A DNA stretch of 64,000 nucleotides from Amphiura filiformis (lineage: Eukaryota; Echinodermata; Ophiuroidea; Amphilepidida; Amphiuridae): NCBI RefSeq assembly GCF_039555335.1, contig NC_092629.1:34845537-34909536 (forward strand), in the 5' to 3' direction. The translations under genes and the position numbers were made by a program. Under the pieces are notes generated by a model. It did no database searches, was not told the DNA's origin, and saw only the letters and a list, made by a program, of their open reading frames with translations. The stretch's first letter is position 1. Each line of letters begins with the position of its first letter. Of the stretch, positions 12,201 to 20,259 are shown in pieces.

Positions 12201-15200
12201 ACTAGCGGGATACCCGCGCGAAGTCCCCGCTAGATGAGTAAATGGGAGCGTTCACTATAACAGGAAGAATTACTGAACAGGTAGAAACTAGTGTTGGCCG
12301 ATCCCGATCTGTGAATCGGAGATCGGTGCCGATATGGACTGCATCGGCCTTAAATCTGAATCGGCAGATGAGCTATCAGCTGCCGATCTAGCTTACCGAT
12401 CTCTGAACTTGACAGTAATAAAAGTACACAACAATTCTTTAAGCTTACCATTACTTTCTTATGTAACATTACTACTATTTAATGCCAATATATTTCCAAA
12501 AAACGTTGTTACCACCACAAGAATCATGTCGTTTCATACTGTATTTTATAATATTATCCACTCAGTGACAACACTCCCGACTGTACAGTTCGTCCCTGGG
12601 AAAAATTTGTAAACACTTTAACACTCGACACGTGCGCTCTTCAATGTCGGGTTTCCCAAGGTGAATTTGAGGGCATGTTATTTTTAGAATCGCGCACATT
12701 CGCTAGATCTTATTCCTCCTCTCACGGACGATTTCATCTCTTAATCTCCGAACACGTGAATTCTTTCTGTAAACAACTCTGCACAACCAATCAGGATGGG
12801 AATTCCGCGGTATTCCCCAATACGTCATATGCATAAATTATTATAATATCGATGGAGCTGATTTAGCTACAGGGTCATCGAATCAATTCGCGCAGTGATT
12901 CGCTAAACTTGGTACACACGCAAATCAAAGTTGATTCGCGGAGAAGAAAGAAGAATAAAACAATCAAGAGAAATGGATTAATGATTAAACTTCCGACAAT
13001 CGGAGGCACTGAGTGAGTACCGCTGGGACTTGGGGTGTAAAATGGTATTTTATTTGGGTTGATATTGACTTGAAAACCTCTAAAAACGGTCATCATATTA
13101 CATAGTTACAGGTTTGGGGAATTAAGCTTTGACCGTTAACATTACTGGGGCCCGACTTGAATGAACTTGTACTGGTTGTAGAATAACATTTAAGGAATCT
13201 GAATCGGGATCGGATCGGCCCGATCTGCTAATTTTCAGATCGGAGATCGGCAGATCCGATCTTGGGTTGGATCGCCAACACTAGTAGAAACATTGAAAAG
13301 GTAGATTTTATTTATCTAAATCTGTCTCTTCTTACATTTTCTTTTTTAGTTTCTTCTGCTTAGCTTGTGATTTTCCGTTTCCGTGTTATTTATTTATTTA
13401 ACCCGTTCCCATTATTTTCTAAATCTGTTATACAATTCCCTTTCAGCTTCATTTTTTATTTGCTGCTTGTGATTTCCTGTTTCCATGTTTTTTTATTTAA
13501 TTCTGTTCTCATTATTTTAACTTCTTTTTTTCTTACATTTCCTGATTAGTTTCTTTTCTTCTTTGTTTTGTTCCCGTTTCATTTAGTTACTTTAACCCGG
13601 TGGCCTATTACTCGTACCTTTTTTGTCCTCATTTTAATTTTATTTTTCTTTATAGTACCGCTTCATGTTGTTTATACAACACACATCTTTTTCCCGTATT
13701 TATTACGTCCTCTCATAGCGTGTCTGCGGACGTGTTCACCCGCTATCATAATCTGTGACCCGTCCATGTACCTTTTTGTTCTTTACTTTTCCTTCTTTCC
13801 GTATTATCATGTCCACTGGTCTCTGGCTCGCAAGTCGCGTGGCTCTGCGCCGCTCGCCGCATTGGCGTAGTCGCGCATTACGCCGCGGCGCTGACGCTGT
13901 ACCCGCCAGCTGCAGCGACGCCAGTAGGCTGACAACCGATTTTCATAATAAAAAACCTGTTTTTACCCATATTTTCACTGTTTTTGCAGCCAATTCTTGA
14001 CCGTTTTCAATCAAATAAAGTGCATTACCGCCTCGGTATATTCCTTGATCTCCCGTATGAATTTGGCGACATTTGGATCGAAACTGACGGAGCCTTTATA
14101 GACATACCCAGATAGATAGATAGATAGATAGATAGATACAACATTAGCCTATTTATAGTAAGATATTTTTGTCCCCTATATTGTTGATGGTATACTCACA
14201 TGTAATAATCCTGCCATCAAGCACCCACACGTTAGGCAGACTATCGATAACATGAATACGATCTGTAAGAAAATAATGCAATAACAGAGTACTATTAAAA
14301 ATGCCTTTAACATTAAAGCCATATTATAACATTTTCAAACAAAATAGATTAGCATTTTTTTGCCATAAAATGTTAGCTTTTACTGTCAGATATATCCCCT
14401 TTATTTTTGAGCCGAACAACTACGGCAAAGCAAAGTAAATTGAATTTACTACCAGCGCACATGTCGCCAATACGTACCACTCCTTCGGTCATGTTGTGGT
14501 ACGACCCTTTGTTGTGTATATCACCGTCCATACGCCGTATGTATGCGTACTGTGTGTTATGAACATCGGTTCCGGCGTTTTAGTCAAAATCTCGGATTTT
14601 GACAAAACTACATCACCTAGAGTCTTGATTTATGCAGGGTATATTGGTTTAATAAAGTACAATTTAATCGTGTAAAAAAGGAATTTACAAAACTCAGTGA
14701 GGGCGTCTTCCTCAGCAAATGTTATAATATGGCTTTAAAGGTTGCGCACAAAACACTTAGCGTGTGTTATGGTCACAGTCCGAAACACTGTCAGTCAAAA
14801 AAACTGTCAGTCCGAACCACCATCAGTCCAAATATTTAGGGTTAGGGTTTCTAACCCTAACCCTACAAATTCTGACTGACGGTGGTTCAGACTGACGGGG
14901 TGACCCCATTCGCACAACTTTTAAAACAATTTTACCAGGTGCATGGCGCAATACACTATCTTCCTCTCCATGAGTGACACACAAACATGATTAGGCCACA
15001 CTTTCTTAAAATTCAAATAAAATCATTGTATATTAAATTCTCAAATGAAGGCTTTAGGGTGAACAAAAGTTGTATAGTCCTATAGTGCTTTCGTTAGGAG
15101 GCTTACCCCTTGGGCTTACCCCCATCCCCCTCCCTCCATGAAATGTAAGTGTGAACTGTTGAGAATTCCAACTCTAAAGATCAATGTTGACAGATATTTT

Positions 15201-18200
15201 AACTTGTTTTTTACAAACGTAAGCAGATTTTTCAACCCTCCCCCAACGAAAGGGGGGCCAATAATGCGCCCCTGATAGTCAGTAATAATTCGCCAATTGA
15301 ATGACAATTATCTTAAAGCCATTACTTGAAAAAACAGGTGGAAGTGAGAGTGATAATTGCATTGGTTATAAAAAAAGATTAAAAATGTGTTTTCCAAAAA
15401 TTAGAATGCATAACTTGAAATCAGTCTTAGTACAAGTCTTTTGGTTGGATCGTCACAGGACACGAAAAAGCACCCTAAAAACAAATGTTTTTGGCCCTTA
15501 TTTCCAGAAATTGACCAAATTTATAATAACATTTGACTTTCATTGTCAGTTAGAACTAAATTAAGTGACTTCAATATGTTTCATGTGGCAAAACATGATA
15601 ATATTCTTTTAACCCAAACAAATTAGTTGTATATTTGTCTGTATTCAGGGGCAGTACATGTGTAATGTGGCATTCTTTAAGAGCATATACTCACAATAAG
15701 GATCTTTTTCCATTCTCTTGTTGCCATGGAGACTGAGATGTAGTATATGCATATGCCTAATCTTCCTCAGTTCAGCCCAGTTCAAGTCATTGTTGGATAG
15801 GTTTAGCTCTCCAAAAGCCATGAACTTTGACAGTCCATCTAAGTTGCAAATCTGTAAACAAATCAACAATTACTATAATTATTTTAAGGAATTTGCACAG
15901 ATTTAATTAAGAGGGCAGGCCGGTAGCCAGAATTTTTTTGAGGTAGGTGTAGATTTTTAAAATGTAGACCTTTTCAAGAGAAACCTTCATTCTGGCCAAA
16001 AGTAGACCTTAATCCCCTCTGCAATTGATTTTTGGATCCTTTTTTAAGAAATTTCAAAGAAAGTTCATGATTTGGGGGTATATTTATCACAATTTTTGAC
16101 ATTTTTCGCCCAATTTTGCTATTTTATTATTACCTACATGTAAGTCCAGTCGCCATAGTTGATGACATGACTCCAATTGTGTACTTTTTCTATTAGAGCA
16201 GGTATTTTTGAAATAAAACATGCCTGACAGTAACAGCTACTCACCACTAGACTACAACCTTGGCGAAAATTTGTTGCCACACCAGCACATGCTGGTGTTA
16301 AAATAAAGCAATCACCAGAGCTAAATATGTCACAGCACAGTACCGCATTATCTTTGTATAATAGTTGAAAAAAAATGCACACTCACTTTAGACCCTCCCC
16401 TTCCCCACCCCCCTCCCATCTTTCAATGTTGGGAGACTGAAATGTAGACATGATGACAACAAATCAACATTGGATCTGGATCTGGATCTGGATGCTGTAC
16501 TCCGATTAAGCAGGACAAGCCTACATCACATCAGAGGGTTTGACCTATAAATGACCTAATTGTTGGAGTGACTGGGTTTGTTGAGGGCTATGAAATTTGT
16601 GTCCAGAAGTTTAACAAGTTCTGTCTTGAAGCTTGTGAGTTTAGTTGAATCCAATATGCCATGGGGCGGGGCAAGTCATTCCAGGCCTTGGTTGTCCATG
16701 GGAAGAAACTTAGTTCCCGGATGCAAGTTCTTGATTGTTGTCGTTGATAGGACAGAGCATGGGTATTTTTAAGTAAACATTGGTGAGGTGGTCTTTCCAG
16801 TCAATATCAACTAGATTATGTGAAATCTTAAACATCAGGATGAGCCGCGTGATAATGCGCCTATTCTCAAGGCTGGTCCACTTCAAATCTTTCAGCATTT
16901 CAGTGACGCTTGACTCCCTTGAATAGTCATTCATACACATTCTAGCCGCAGACCGTTGGATCATATTAAGCCTGTGAGAATCTTGTTTTGTAATTGGGTG
17001 CCATGCGGCAGAGCCATACTCTAATTTTGGTTGTACCAGGGAGAGGTACAATTTAGATTTAATATCACGGGAGCAGGATTTGAAATTCCTGCGGACAACC
17101 CCAATAACCCTTTTGCAGCTGTTTGTGACATTATTAATATGATTGCTCCATTTCATGTCAGAATTGAATTGAATGCCTAAATATGGATATGAGTCAACTG
17201 TACTAAGTGTGTTACCACAAAGTTTGTATGGTGTTGTAACAGGAGAAATTTTGTTTGTGAAGTGCATGGTATAACATTTCTCGGTGTTAAAGGTCATCTG
17301 CCAAGAGTGGCCCCATTTTGTTAGGGCATCTAGGTCTTTCTGAAACTGGATGGAGTCCTCACTGCTGTTCAATTCCCTGTAGACGAGGGCATCATCGGCA
17401 AATAAGCTGGCTTTAGTGCCCATGGAAACGCAGTCCGGCATGTCATTTATATAGACAAGAAAACATAACGGCCCTATCACAGTACCTTGTGGTACGCTGG
17501 ACGATACATAAGTTGAAGACAGCTTGCCGTCTAAGGTGACACGTTGTTTACGCTGAGTGAGAAACGTTTCCAACCAACCAAGTATGTCACCAGTGATACC
17601 ATAATGCTTCAGTTTCAATAAAAGACGAGTGTGGGAGACTCTATCAAAAGCTTTGGAGAAGTCGAGGAGGACAGCATCTACCTGATTGTTTTTATCCAGG
17701 GATGAAGTCAAGTCATTGGTGGTCAAGACTAACTGTGTGTCGCATCCTCTCCTCTTCCGAAAACCATGTTGAGAGTTGTGGAGAATGTTGAAATCCCGGG
17801 GGGGCCTCTTGGAAAATATTTGTACGGGGGTGCTAAAAGTAGACTTCTGAATGTTGACCATCTCTATACCTGTATAGTGCAAAAAAACACCCGATCACTA
17901 TACCTCGCTTCTATCAGTTAACCAACCCATCTCTATACCATTTTTACAGTAATGGTGACCCATCATTATATCATCAATATAACCAAAAACTTACAACAGC
18001 CCATCTCAATACCATCACAGAAATAAGGGGTCATTAATATACCCGAAACAACTTCAAAACCACCCCATTGGTATACCAAAATCGATGAAAATGCACCTCA
18101 AAACCTTTGAGCATCCCCGTATACCATTTCTTAGGGAGAGGCCCCCCCCCCGGGGTTGAAATGATCTAAATGGTCCTTAATGTGGCTAGCATTGCAATAG

Positions 18201-20259
18201 GGGGGGCAGGGGTGGATGTTGGCCAATTAATGCTTTGGTGTGGCAACCTTTTCCGCCAAGATTGTAGATCCTCCAGTCTTCGAATACTTATGCTAGTGAA
18301 GGATTGTGGGTAAAAAAAGGCACTGGCGCCATTAGGATTCAGGCTAACTCACCACTACATGTGAGCAGGTGCTACTTCTATAATTGAAGACCGAATTAAA
18401 AAGACGACTTTGCGTCTTTGAAGTTGCGACGTGATTGGTTGCTGACCTGCGCAGTACCATATTTTTAGTCCAGTTGACATCGATGTCATACGCAAACTAG
18501 TCATTTTAATTTGGTCTTCAATTATGAACCGCGGCTTTGCTTACCTTGTTATTACCCAAGTCCAGTCGCCATAGTTGATGACATGACTCCAAATTGTGTA
18601 CTATTTCTATTGCATTGCCTCTCAGGATCAGTGTCTGTAGTTTGGGGCATTGTTGTAATTTCTCGAGGAAAGCTGTCAATCATCAAATCAAATGAATATG
18701 GTCAGTGACTCACCTAGAAATGGGCTATTTCTGTTTAAATCCATATTAATTTCTCACAGGGGGTATATATTTCAATTCCAACCACCCATTCAGGCCTGGG
18801 GTATTCAACTTTGGTTTTGGAGCTTCTTGGTAGAGGTGTGCCACTGAAAATTTGAAAGTGGACCCACCAATATACTCAATTTTCAAAAAATTTTGGCAGA
18901 ATTTAACCCAAATTGTCTTGCTTGCTTTTTACAAATTTTCCCACAATTTTTTGGGAAAGGTAAAAAATTGGGCTATTTTCCGATAAATCAATAATAGAGA
19001 AAACGTGCACATGAAAGGCTTCATGGACTGTTATTTCACAAATTTTCAGCTTTTTCAACTGTTGAAAACTTAAATTTTACACAGTAATAGTGCCAAAATG
19101 GTCCACCAAATCGCATCAGTTAGGTCTTCATTTTGCAAATTTTTCCAAGTTCTGAGGGGGGGGGGGGACACGTAGTGAATAAACAAATGGGCACTTTAAC
19201 TTGTGCTTTTGACATTTGCCAATTTATGTTTAACACAATTTATAGGCCTACCAATGGAAAACTTGCCATCTACGAAAGGCTTCATGGACTTCTCATTTTA
19301 CAAATTTGCTGCTTTTTAAAACTAAAACTTAACACATTAATAGTGCCAAAATGGTCCGCCAAATCGCTTCAATTAGGTCTTCTATTTGCAAAAGTTTCTT
19401 ACTTCTTAGAGGGGCATGTTTTTACATTTTCTTCTTTTCTTCTAAAAATTGCCCCCTCCCCCTTCTGACTGCTCTAGATCCATCACTGCTCCAAAAACAC
19501 ACACATAAATAAAAAAAGTGTTCAAAAATAATATTATAAAAATATCCCTTGGGCAAGGTTTTGGACCCCTTTAGAGCAAAAATTCACAATTGAAAGGGTC
19601 CAAAATTGTGAAAATACCCCTTCAGCAAAATGCTTAAAGAAAACCCTGCTCCACAAATGAGAGTTTTGAGACATTCTGGCTGCTCAGTTGGTGTTCTTTG
19701 TTTGACTCACAGTGGCGTAAACCAGGGGGGGGGGGCAAAGGGGGGAAAGGCCTTGGAGCTAGCTGGGCAGGTTTCCAGCTGGCCAAGGGCAAATCCACTG
19801 GCCCAGATTCTACTTCATTTGTGTTTCTAATATTGTAACATACTAACATCATAAATTCATAATTACGCCAAAATCCCAATTGGCTTAATACTGGGCCATC
19901 CAGACGGAAAATCTCCTGGCCCAACGAGAATACTACTGGCCAGGGCCAGCGGCTAAATCGACCCGTCCCCTGCTTTTTGTGGATGAAAATGTTTGGAATA
20001 TTTTGGATTTGGTTGGAATTTCAAAATCTCCTTCAATGAGAAGGACTATTCCAGTTGAAATCCAAATTTTAAAAAGTCACTCATTCAGGTAGCCCCATTT
20101 GAAATTCACACTCCCTGTGTGGGAGATTAAGGTCATATCTTTCCCAAGGGGTGTATGGATTTCAAGTGTAATAGCCCATTTTGACTTACCAATGGATAAG
20201 TTGGACAGGTCAACATACTCTATAGAATTCAAGGAGCACTTGGTTCTCGATCGTAACAA
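123..20259 (-). CDS. Leucine-rich-repeat protein with LRR cap, nine exons found, both ends missing
   Basis: Gene span on the minus strand. Exons in transcript order are 20259-20190, 18672-18545, 15851-15695, 14262-14200, 10157-10096, 9252-9175, 6854-6727, 5336-5204 and 244-123. They total 941 nt, about 313 codons, and each junction keeps frame with an AG acceptor and GT donor. The protein begins inside LRRs of the LxxLxLxxN type (motifs IEYVDLSNLSI, LQTLILRGNAI, LWRLDLGNNKI, FGELNLSNNDL), followed by an LRR-cap signature (DPYYRIHVIDSLPNVWVLDG). After that comes a charged, Gln/Arg-rich, probably helical region, then a hydrophobic stretch (LLILLVASLEFALP) and a segment rich in Tyr and Leu. SDS22-like LRR proteins of this layout are usually intracellular adaptors, and many are ciliary. 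I do not recognise the orthologue. No start codon or promoter was found upstream of 20259, and the stop is not certain. Confidence 0.8.
320..1775. repeat. Tandem repeat of about 193-204 bp, four to five units
   Basis: The motif TTTAAACCTGGTTCAGAATA recurs near 343, 536, 738 and 943. Each unit carries a block related to CTTTGCTGTCCCTGTCCACC and the phrase CACTCAATAGAAG. The last unit is split by a transposon at 995-1670 and resumes at about 1672. Short open frames inside are by-products of the repeat. It lies downstream of exon 9, in an intron of the LRR gene. Confidence 0.85.
995..1670. mobile_element. Non-autonomous DNA transposon with about 30-bp terminal inverted repeats
   Basis: The left end TACCCCGTTTACACTGGGC and the inverse of the right end (TACCCCGTTTACATTGGGC) match for more than 30 bp, continuing into AAAGTCGTAATCGA. 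Flanks are AAACCTA and TTAGTTACC. The uninterrupted tandem unit reads AAACCTAGTTACC, so the insertion is precise and duplicated TA. Inner sequence has further TCGTAAT motifs and no transposase. Confidence 0.85.
1776..4439. other. LRR-gene intron with no further exon recognised
   Basis: AT-rich sequence with short open frames of no recognisable family. At 2240-2420 there is unremarkable unique DNA. From about 2850 to 3620 there are degenerate repeats rich in AAATTTTC and 'gatataccaaaa' words (see the entry at 3285). Confidence 0.5.
3285..3620. repeat. Interspersed repeat, also present near 18.8 kb
   Basis: The stretch around GGACGTGCCGCTGAGAATTT, TTTGAAAGTGGACCCA and TTTAACCCAAATTGTCTT is repeated with changes at 18825-18990. 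The adjoining 'CATTGATATACC' words resemble the interior of the element at 17795-18154. It is non-coding. Confidence 0.6.
4440..5200. repeat. Tandem repeat, about 65-bp then about 125-bp units
   Basis: The block CTCTTGGTGGTAATTCAAGG recurs near 4456, 4516, 4581, 4706, 4829 and 4952. The later units also carry TTTAGATCCTTTAACCCAAG. The first three copies have a 60-65 bp period, and later ones have about 125 bp because of an added half-unit. The array ends exactly at the 5' splice site of LRR exon 8: its GCTGCAG...TGTCTCTTG words run into the donor. Confidence 0.9.
5204..5336 (-). CDS. LRR gene exon 8
   Basis: Acceptor CCTGCAG at 5337 after a modest pyrimidine tract; donor GTGCAAGAG starting at 5203, a weak match. 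133 nt, phase 2 in, phase 0 out, so it joins exons 7 and 9 in frame. It encodes an acidic stretch (DKELNYSDDLLQGLLKVRPE) followed by a hydrophobic segment, LLILLVASLEFALP. That segment is too short and too flanked by charge to call a membrane span confidently. Confidence 0.72.
5410..5640 (+). repeat. tRNA-derived SINE
   Basis: The head has a pol III A box (GGTGGTTGAGCGG near 5420) and a B box (GAGTTCGAACCTT near 5463) with tRNA-like spacing. A non-tRNA body of about 170 bp follows. No intact cloverleaf is apparent, so this is a SINE and not a tRNA gene. Confidence 0.6.
5690..5885. mobile_element. MITE family A, copy 1 (decayed)
   Basis: Palindromic element with arms related to GAAATCCATACCCCCTGTG and GGGGTGTATGGATTTC. 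The inner half-site TCCATTTGAAATTCTCACTCC is typical of this family. The outermost GGGCTATTCC ends are lost. Confidence 0.7.
5992..6208. mobile_element. hAT-type MITE with 8-bp target duplication
   Basis: Terminal repeats TAGGGCTGCTAAGTATACGC and, inverted at the right end, TAGGGTTGCTAAGGATATACG. The flanking direct repeat CAGTAAGG (5984-5991 and 6209-6216) is exact. An 8-bp duplication and a TAGGG-type end are characteristic of hAT elements. The 217-bp interior is A/T-rich with 'gcgattt' words and is non-coding. Confidence 0.88.
6285..6670. mobile_element. MITE family B, related to family A
   Basis: Inverted arms GGCTATTCCATTTAAAATCC (from about 6292) and GATATTAAATGGAATAGCCC (ending about 6565), with inner motifs CTCTGTGAAAGATT and AATCTTCCACAGGGG. 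It shares the GGCTATTCC end with family A but has different inner sequence. A fragment continues at 6620-6670. Confidence 0.7.
6727..6854 (-). CDS. LRR gene exon 7
   Basis: Acceptor TTGGTCAACAG at 6855 and donor GTATGTAAAT from 6726. 128 nt, phase 0 in, phase 2 out. It encodes a basic, probably helical segment containing MRRFPTHGSLNVDTDRRRVQ and then QYLAENLQRELQLE. Confidence 0.8.
7981..8227. mobile_element. Small inverted-repeat element
   Basis: The left end GGTCACATATGTGACATGAT and TCTGGTCCATGG are matched in inverse by GTGGTCCACATCATGTCA and TAAGTGAC on the right. There is no coding content. The boundary is good to a few bases. Confidence 0.6.
8449..8765. mobile_element. Foldback MITE with about 85-bp arms
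   Basis: The left arm (TATGTGTACATCCATA, GGCTGCTACATGTGTC, ACATAATAGTTAGGCATAAA) is mirrored on the right (TTTATTCCTAGCTATTATGT, GACACATGTAGCAGCC, TATGGATGTACACATA). The middle is also partly palindromic around TTCCTAAACTATGTGACC. Confidence 0.8.
8973..9165. mobile_element. MITE family A, copy 2, next to the donor of LRR exon 6
   Basis: Ends TGGCTATACTAGTTGAAATCC and, inverted, TTGGGCCAGAGTTATTCC; inner half-sites GGGAGTGTAGATTTTAAAAG and CCATTTGAAATTCACACTCC. The right terminus sits at position 10 of the intron that follows exon 6 (donor at 9174). Confidence 0.88.
9175..9252 (-). CDS. LRR gene exon 6
   Basis: Acceptor TTCTTGAACAG at 9253 and donor GTAAGACATT from 9174. 78 nt, phase 0 to phase 0, 26 codons: RHKLTREQFVPTSMKKIQVD and GIYGER. 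A family A MITE starts 10 nt into the following intron. Confidence 0.82.
9590..10080. other. Intronic stretch with short ATTGATT-type inverted repeats
   Basis: Clusters of CAATCAATCATCCAT and TTGATTGA words at 9600-9670 and 9980-10050 can pair with each other. A pyrimidine-rich tract lies at 9858-9900. No exon was seen. Confidence 0.4.
10096..10157 (-). CDS. LRR gene exon 5
   Basis: Acceptor TTTATTTTCAG at 10158 and donor GTAAGTTTTG from 10095. 62 nt, phase 1 in, phase 0 out. It encodes AERIQVQQFFQDSALTERPV, directly after the LRR cap. Confidence 0.82.
10243..10612 (-). repeat. tRNA-derived SINE, near full length
   Basis: Read on the minus strand, the head (about 10612-10545) has the A box TTAGCTCAATCGTTAAGG and the B box GGTTCGAACCC. 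A roughly 290-bp body follows, ending in GCGCACTATAAATCAC and a T run. A 5'-part copy lies at 26592-26820, which marks this as a dispersed family. Confidence 0.85.
11173..12007 (+). mobile_element. hAT-like element, copy 1, right end damaged
   Basis: Starts TAGTGTTGGCCGATCCAACC and carries the same subterminal GATCGG/CCGATC clusters as the element at 12289-13283, in inverse orientation. The right end stops at ATCGGATCGGCAAC without the expected CCAACACTA, and no target duplication was found. Open frames in it are not conserved between the copies, so it is non-coding. Confidence 0.82.
12083..12140 (+). mobile_element. Fragment of the GATCGG hAT family
   Basis: Matches the inner part of copy 1 (GAAGGCGCCGCGTGTCG and AAATTTTTCCCAGGG at about 11758-11805). 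It stands alone between the two longer copies. Confidence 0.7.
12289..13283 (-). mobile_element. hAT-type element, complete, with 8-bp target duplication
   Basis: The ends TAGTGTTGGCCGATCC and, inverted, TAGTGTTGGCGATCC are typical hAT termini. The exact direct repeat GTAGAAAC flanks it at 12281-12288 and 13284-13291. Subterminal regions are packed with GATCGG words, possible transposase-binding repeats. At 995 bp without a transposase frame it is non-autonomous. Confidence 0.92.
13300..14100. other. Pyrimidine-rich intronic stretch with a short CpG-rich patch
   Basis: 13330-13800 is T-rich on the plus strand. 13820-13930 is strikingly C+G-rich with many CG steps (GCGCCGCTCGCCGC), unlike its surroundings. 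No splice-bounded coding exon was seen. Confidence 0.4.
14109..14137. repeat. (GATA)n microsatellite
   Basis: About seven GATA units in an intron of the LRR gene. Confidence 0.9.
14200..14262 (-). CDS. LRR gene exon 4 (LRR cap)
   Basis: Acceptor TTTTCTTACAG at 14263 and donor GTGAGTATAC from 14199. 63 nt, phase 1 in, phase 1 out. It encodes RIHVIDSLPNVWVLDGRIIT, the pattern that closes many SDS22/ANP32-type LRR domains. Confidence 0.85.
14760..14905. mobile_element. Small inverted-repeat element with telomere-like core
   Basis: CTGTCAGTCCGAACCACCAT on the left is matched by ACGGTGGTTCAGACTGACGG on the right. The centre holds TTTAGGGTTAGGGTTT followed by CTAACCCTAACCCT, a perfect hairpin of TTAGGG units. 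Confidence 0.65.
15695..15851 (-). CDS. LRR gene exon 3
   Basis: Acceptor TTGTTTACAG at 15852 and donor GTGAGTATAT from 15694. 157 nt, phase 0 in, phase 1 out. It encodes ICNLDGLSKFMAFGELNLSN, two further LRR turns, and ends in KRMEKDPY at the start of the cap. Confidence 0.87.
16128..16205 (-). pseudogene. Partial duplicate of LRR exon 2 inside an intron
   Basis: AAGTCCAGTCGCCATAGTTG and ATGACATGACTCCAA recur here from exon 2 (18553-18620). A one-base loss (CCAATTG against CCAAATTG) shifts the frame. Identity ends near 16195, so only the 3' half of the exon was copied. A GTAGGT follows it, but nothing shows that it is spliced. Confidence 0.75.
16560..18195 (-). mobile_element. LINE reverse-transcriptase fragment, interrupted and frameshifted
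   Basis: Minus-strand retrotransposon remnant. The continuous frame (16710 to about 17794) has reverse-transcriptase motifs: SQHGFRKRRGCDTQL, LLDFSKAFDRVSH, SSSVPQGTVIGPLCFLVYIN with the catalytic FADDALVY, then YLGIQFNSDMKW and a C-terminal QRSAARMC region. The order is that of Jockey/CR1-group LINEs. After a one-base frame change near 16715, the C-terminal motif SFFPWTTKAWNDLP is still readable. The 5' side continues beyond an inserted element: codons for HIKDHLDHFN lie at 18155-18195 and join FNILHNSQHGF. The endonuclease domain is absent, so it is 5'-truncated and dead. Confidence 0.9.
17795..18154. mobile_element. hAT-like MITE inserted in the LINE
   Basis: Ends CCCGGGGGGGCCTCTTGG and, inverted, CCCGGGGGGGGGGCCTCT. 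The target duplication GTTGAAAT is exact (17787-17794 and 18155-18162). The interior is a degenerate series of 'ccatctctatacca' words. Removing one duplicate restores LINE homology across the site. Confidence 0.87.
18377..18527. mobile_element. MITE with ATAATTGAAGACC ends
   Basis: The left end ATAATTGAAGACCGAATTAA and the inverse of the right end (ATAATTGAAGACCAAATTAA) match, followed by GACT(A/T)GTTTGCG-like words. Its right end lies about 20 nt inside the intron after LRR exon 2. The element at 60743-61168 shares its inner GACTAGTTTGCG words. Confidence 0.8.
18545..18672 (-). CDS. LRR gene exon 2
   Basis: Acceptor TTGATGATTGACAG at 18673 and donor GTAAGCAAAG from 18544. 128 nt, phase 1 in, phase 0 out. 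It encodes FLEKLQQCPKLQTLILRGNA, then HNLESCHQLWRLDLGNNK: two canonical LRR turns. Confidence 0.88.
18720..18790. mobile_element. MITE family A fragment
   Basis: GGGCTATTTCTGTTTAAATCC and CACAGGGGGTATATATTTC, followed by CACCCATTCAGG, are the left part of a family A copy with deletions. Confidence 0.55.
18825..19645. repeat. Interspersed repeat holding an intact hAT target site
   Basis: Several blocks recur at 24.9-25.6 kb (for example GCAAAAGTTTCTTACTTCT, CTTCTGACTGCTCTAGA, GTGCCAAAATGG). The segment GTGAAAATACCCCTTCAGCA near 19607 is the uninterrupted form of the site occupied by the hAT element at 25605-28531. No genes. Confidence 0.75.
20046..20178. mobile_element. MITE family A, copy 3, next to the donor of LRR exon 1
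   Basis: GGACTATTCCAGTTGAAATCC at the left, CCCATTTGAAATTCACACTC inside, and GGATTTCAAGTGTAATAGCCC at the right. The left arm has an internal deletion. The right terminus is at position 12 of the intron whose donor is at 20189. Confidence 0.87.
20190..20259 (-). CDS. LRR gene, first exon found
   Basis: Acceptor ATTTCTTTCAG at 20260 and donor GTAAGTCAAA from 20189. 70 nt, phase 0 in, phase 1 out. It encodes SRTKCSLNSIEYVDLSNLSI, an LRR turn. Because it begins at an acceptor, at least one more upstream exon must exist; none was identified between here and 33 kb. Confidence 0.83.

Noticed and set aside
11715..12612. Open frames of 92-98 residues in the GATCGG elements
   Set aside because: Not conserved between the two copies; non-coding transposon sequence.
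16134..16382. 82-residue minus-strand frame
   Set aside because: It includes the frameshifted duplicate of LRR exon 2; no proper start or splice context.
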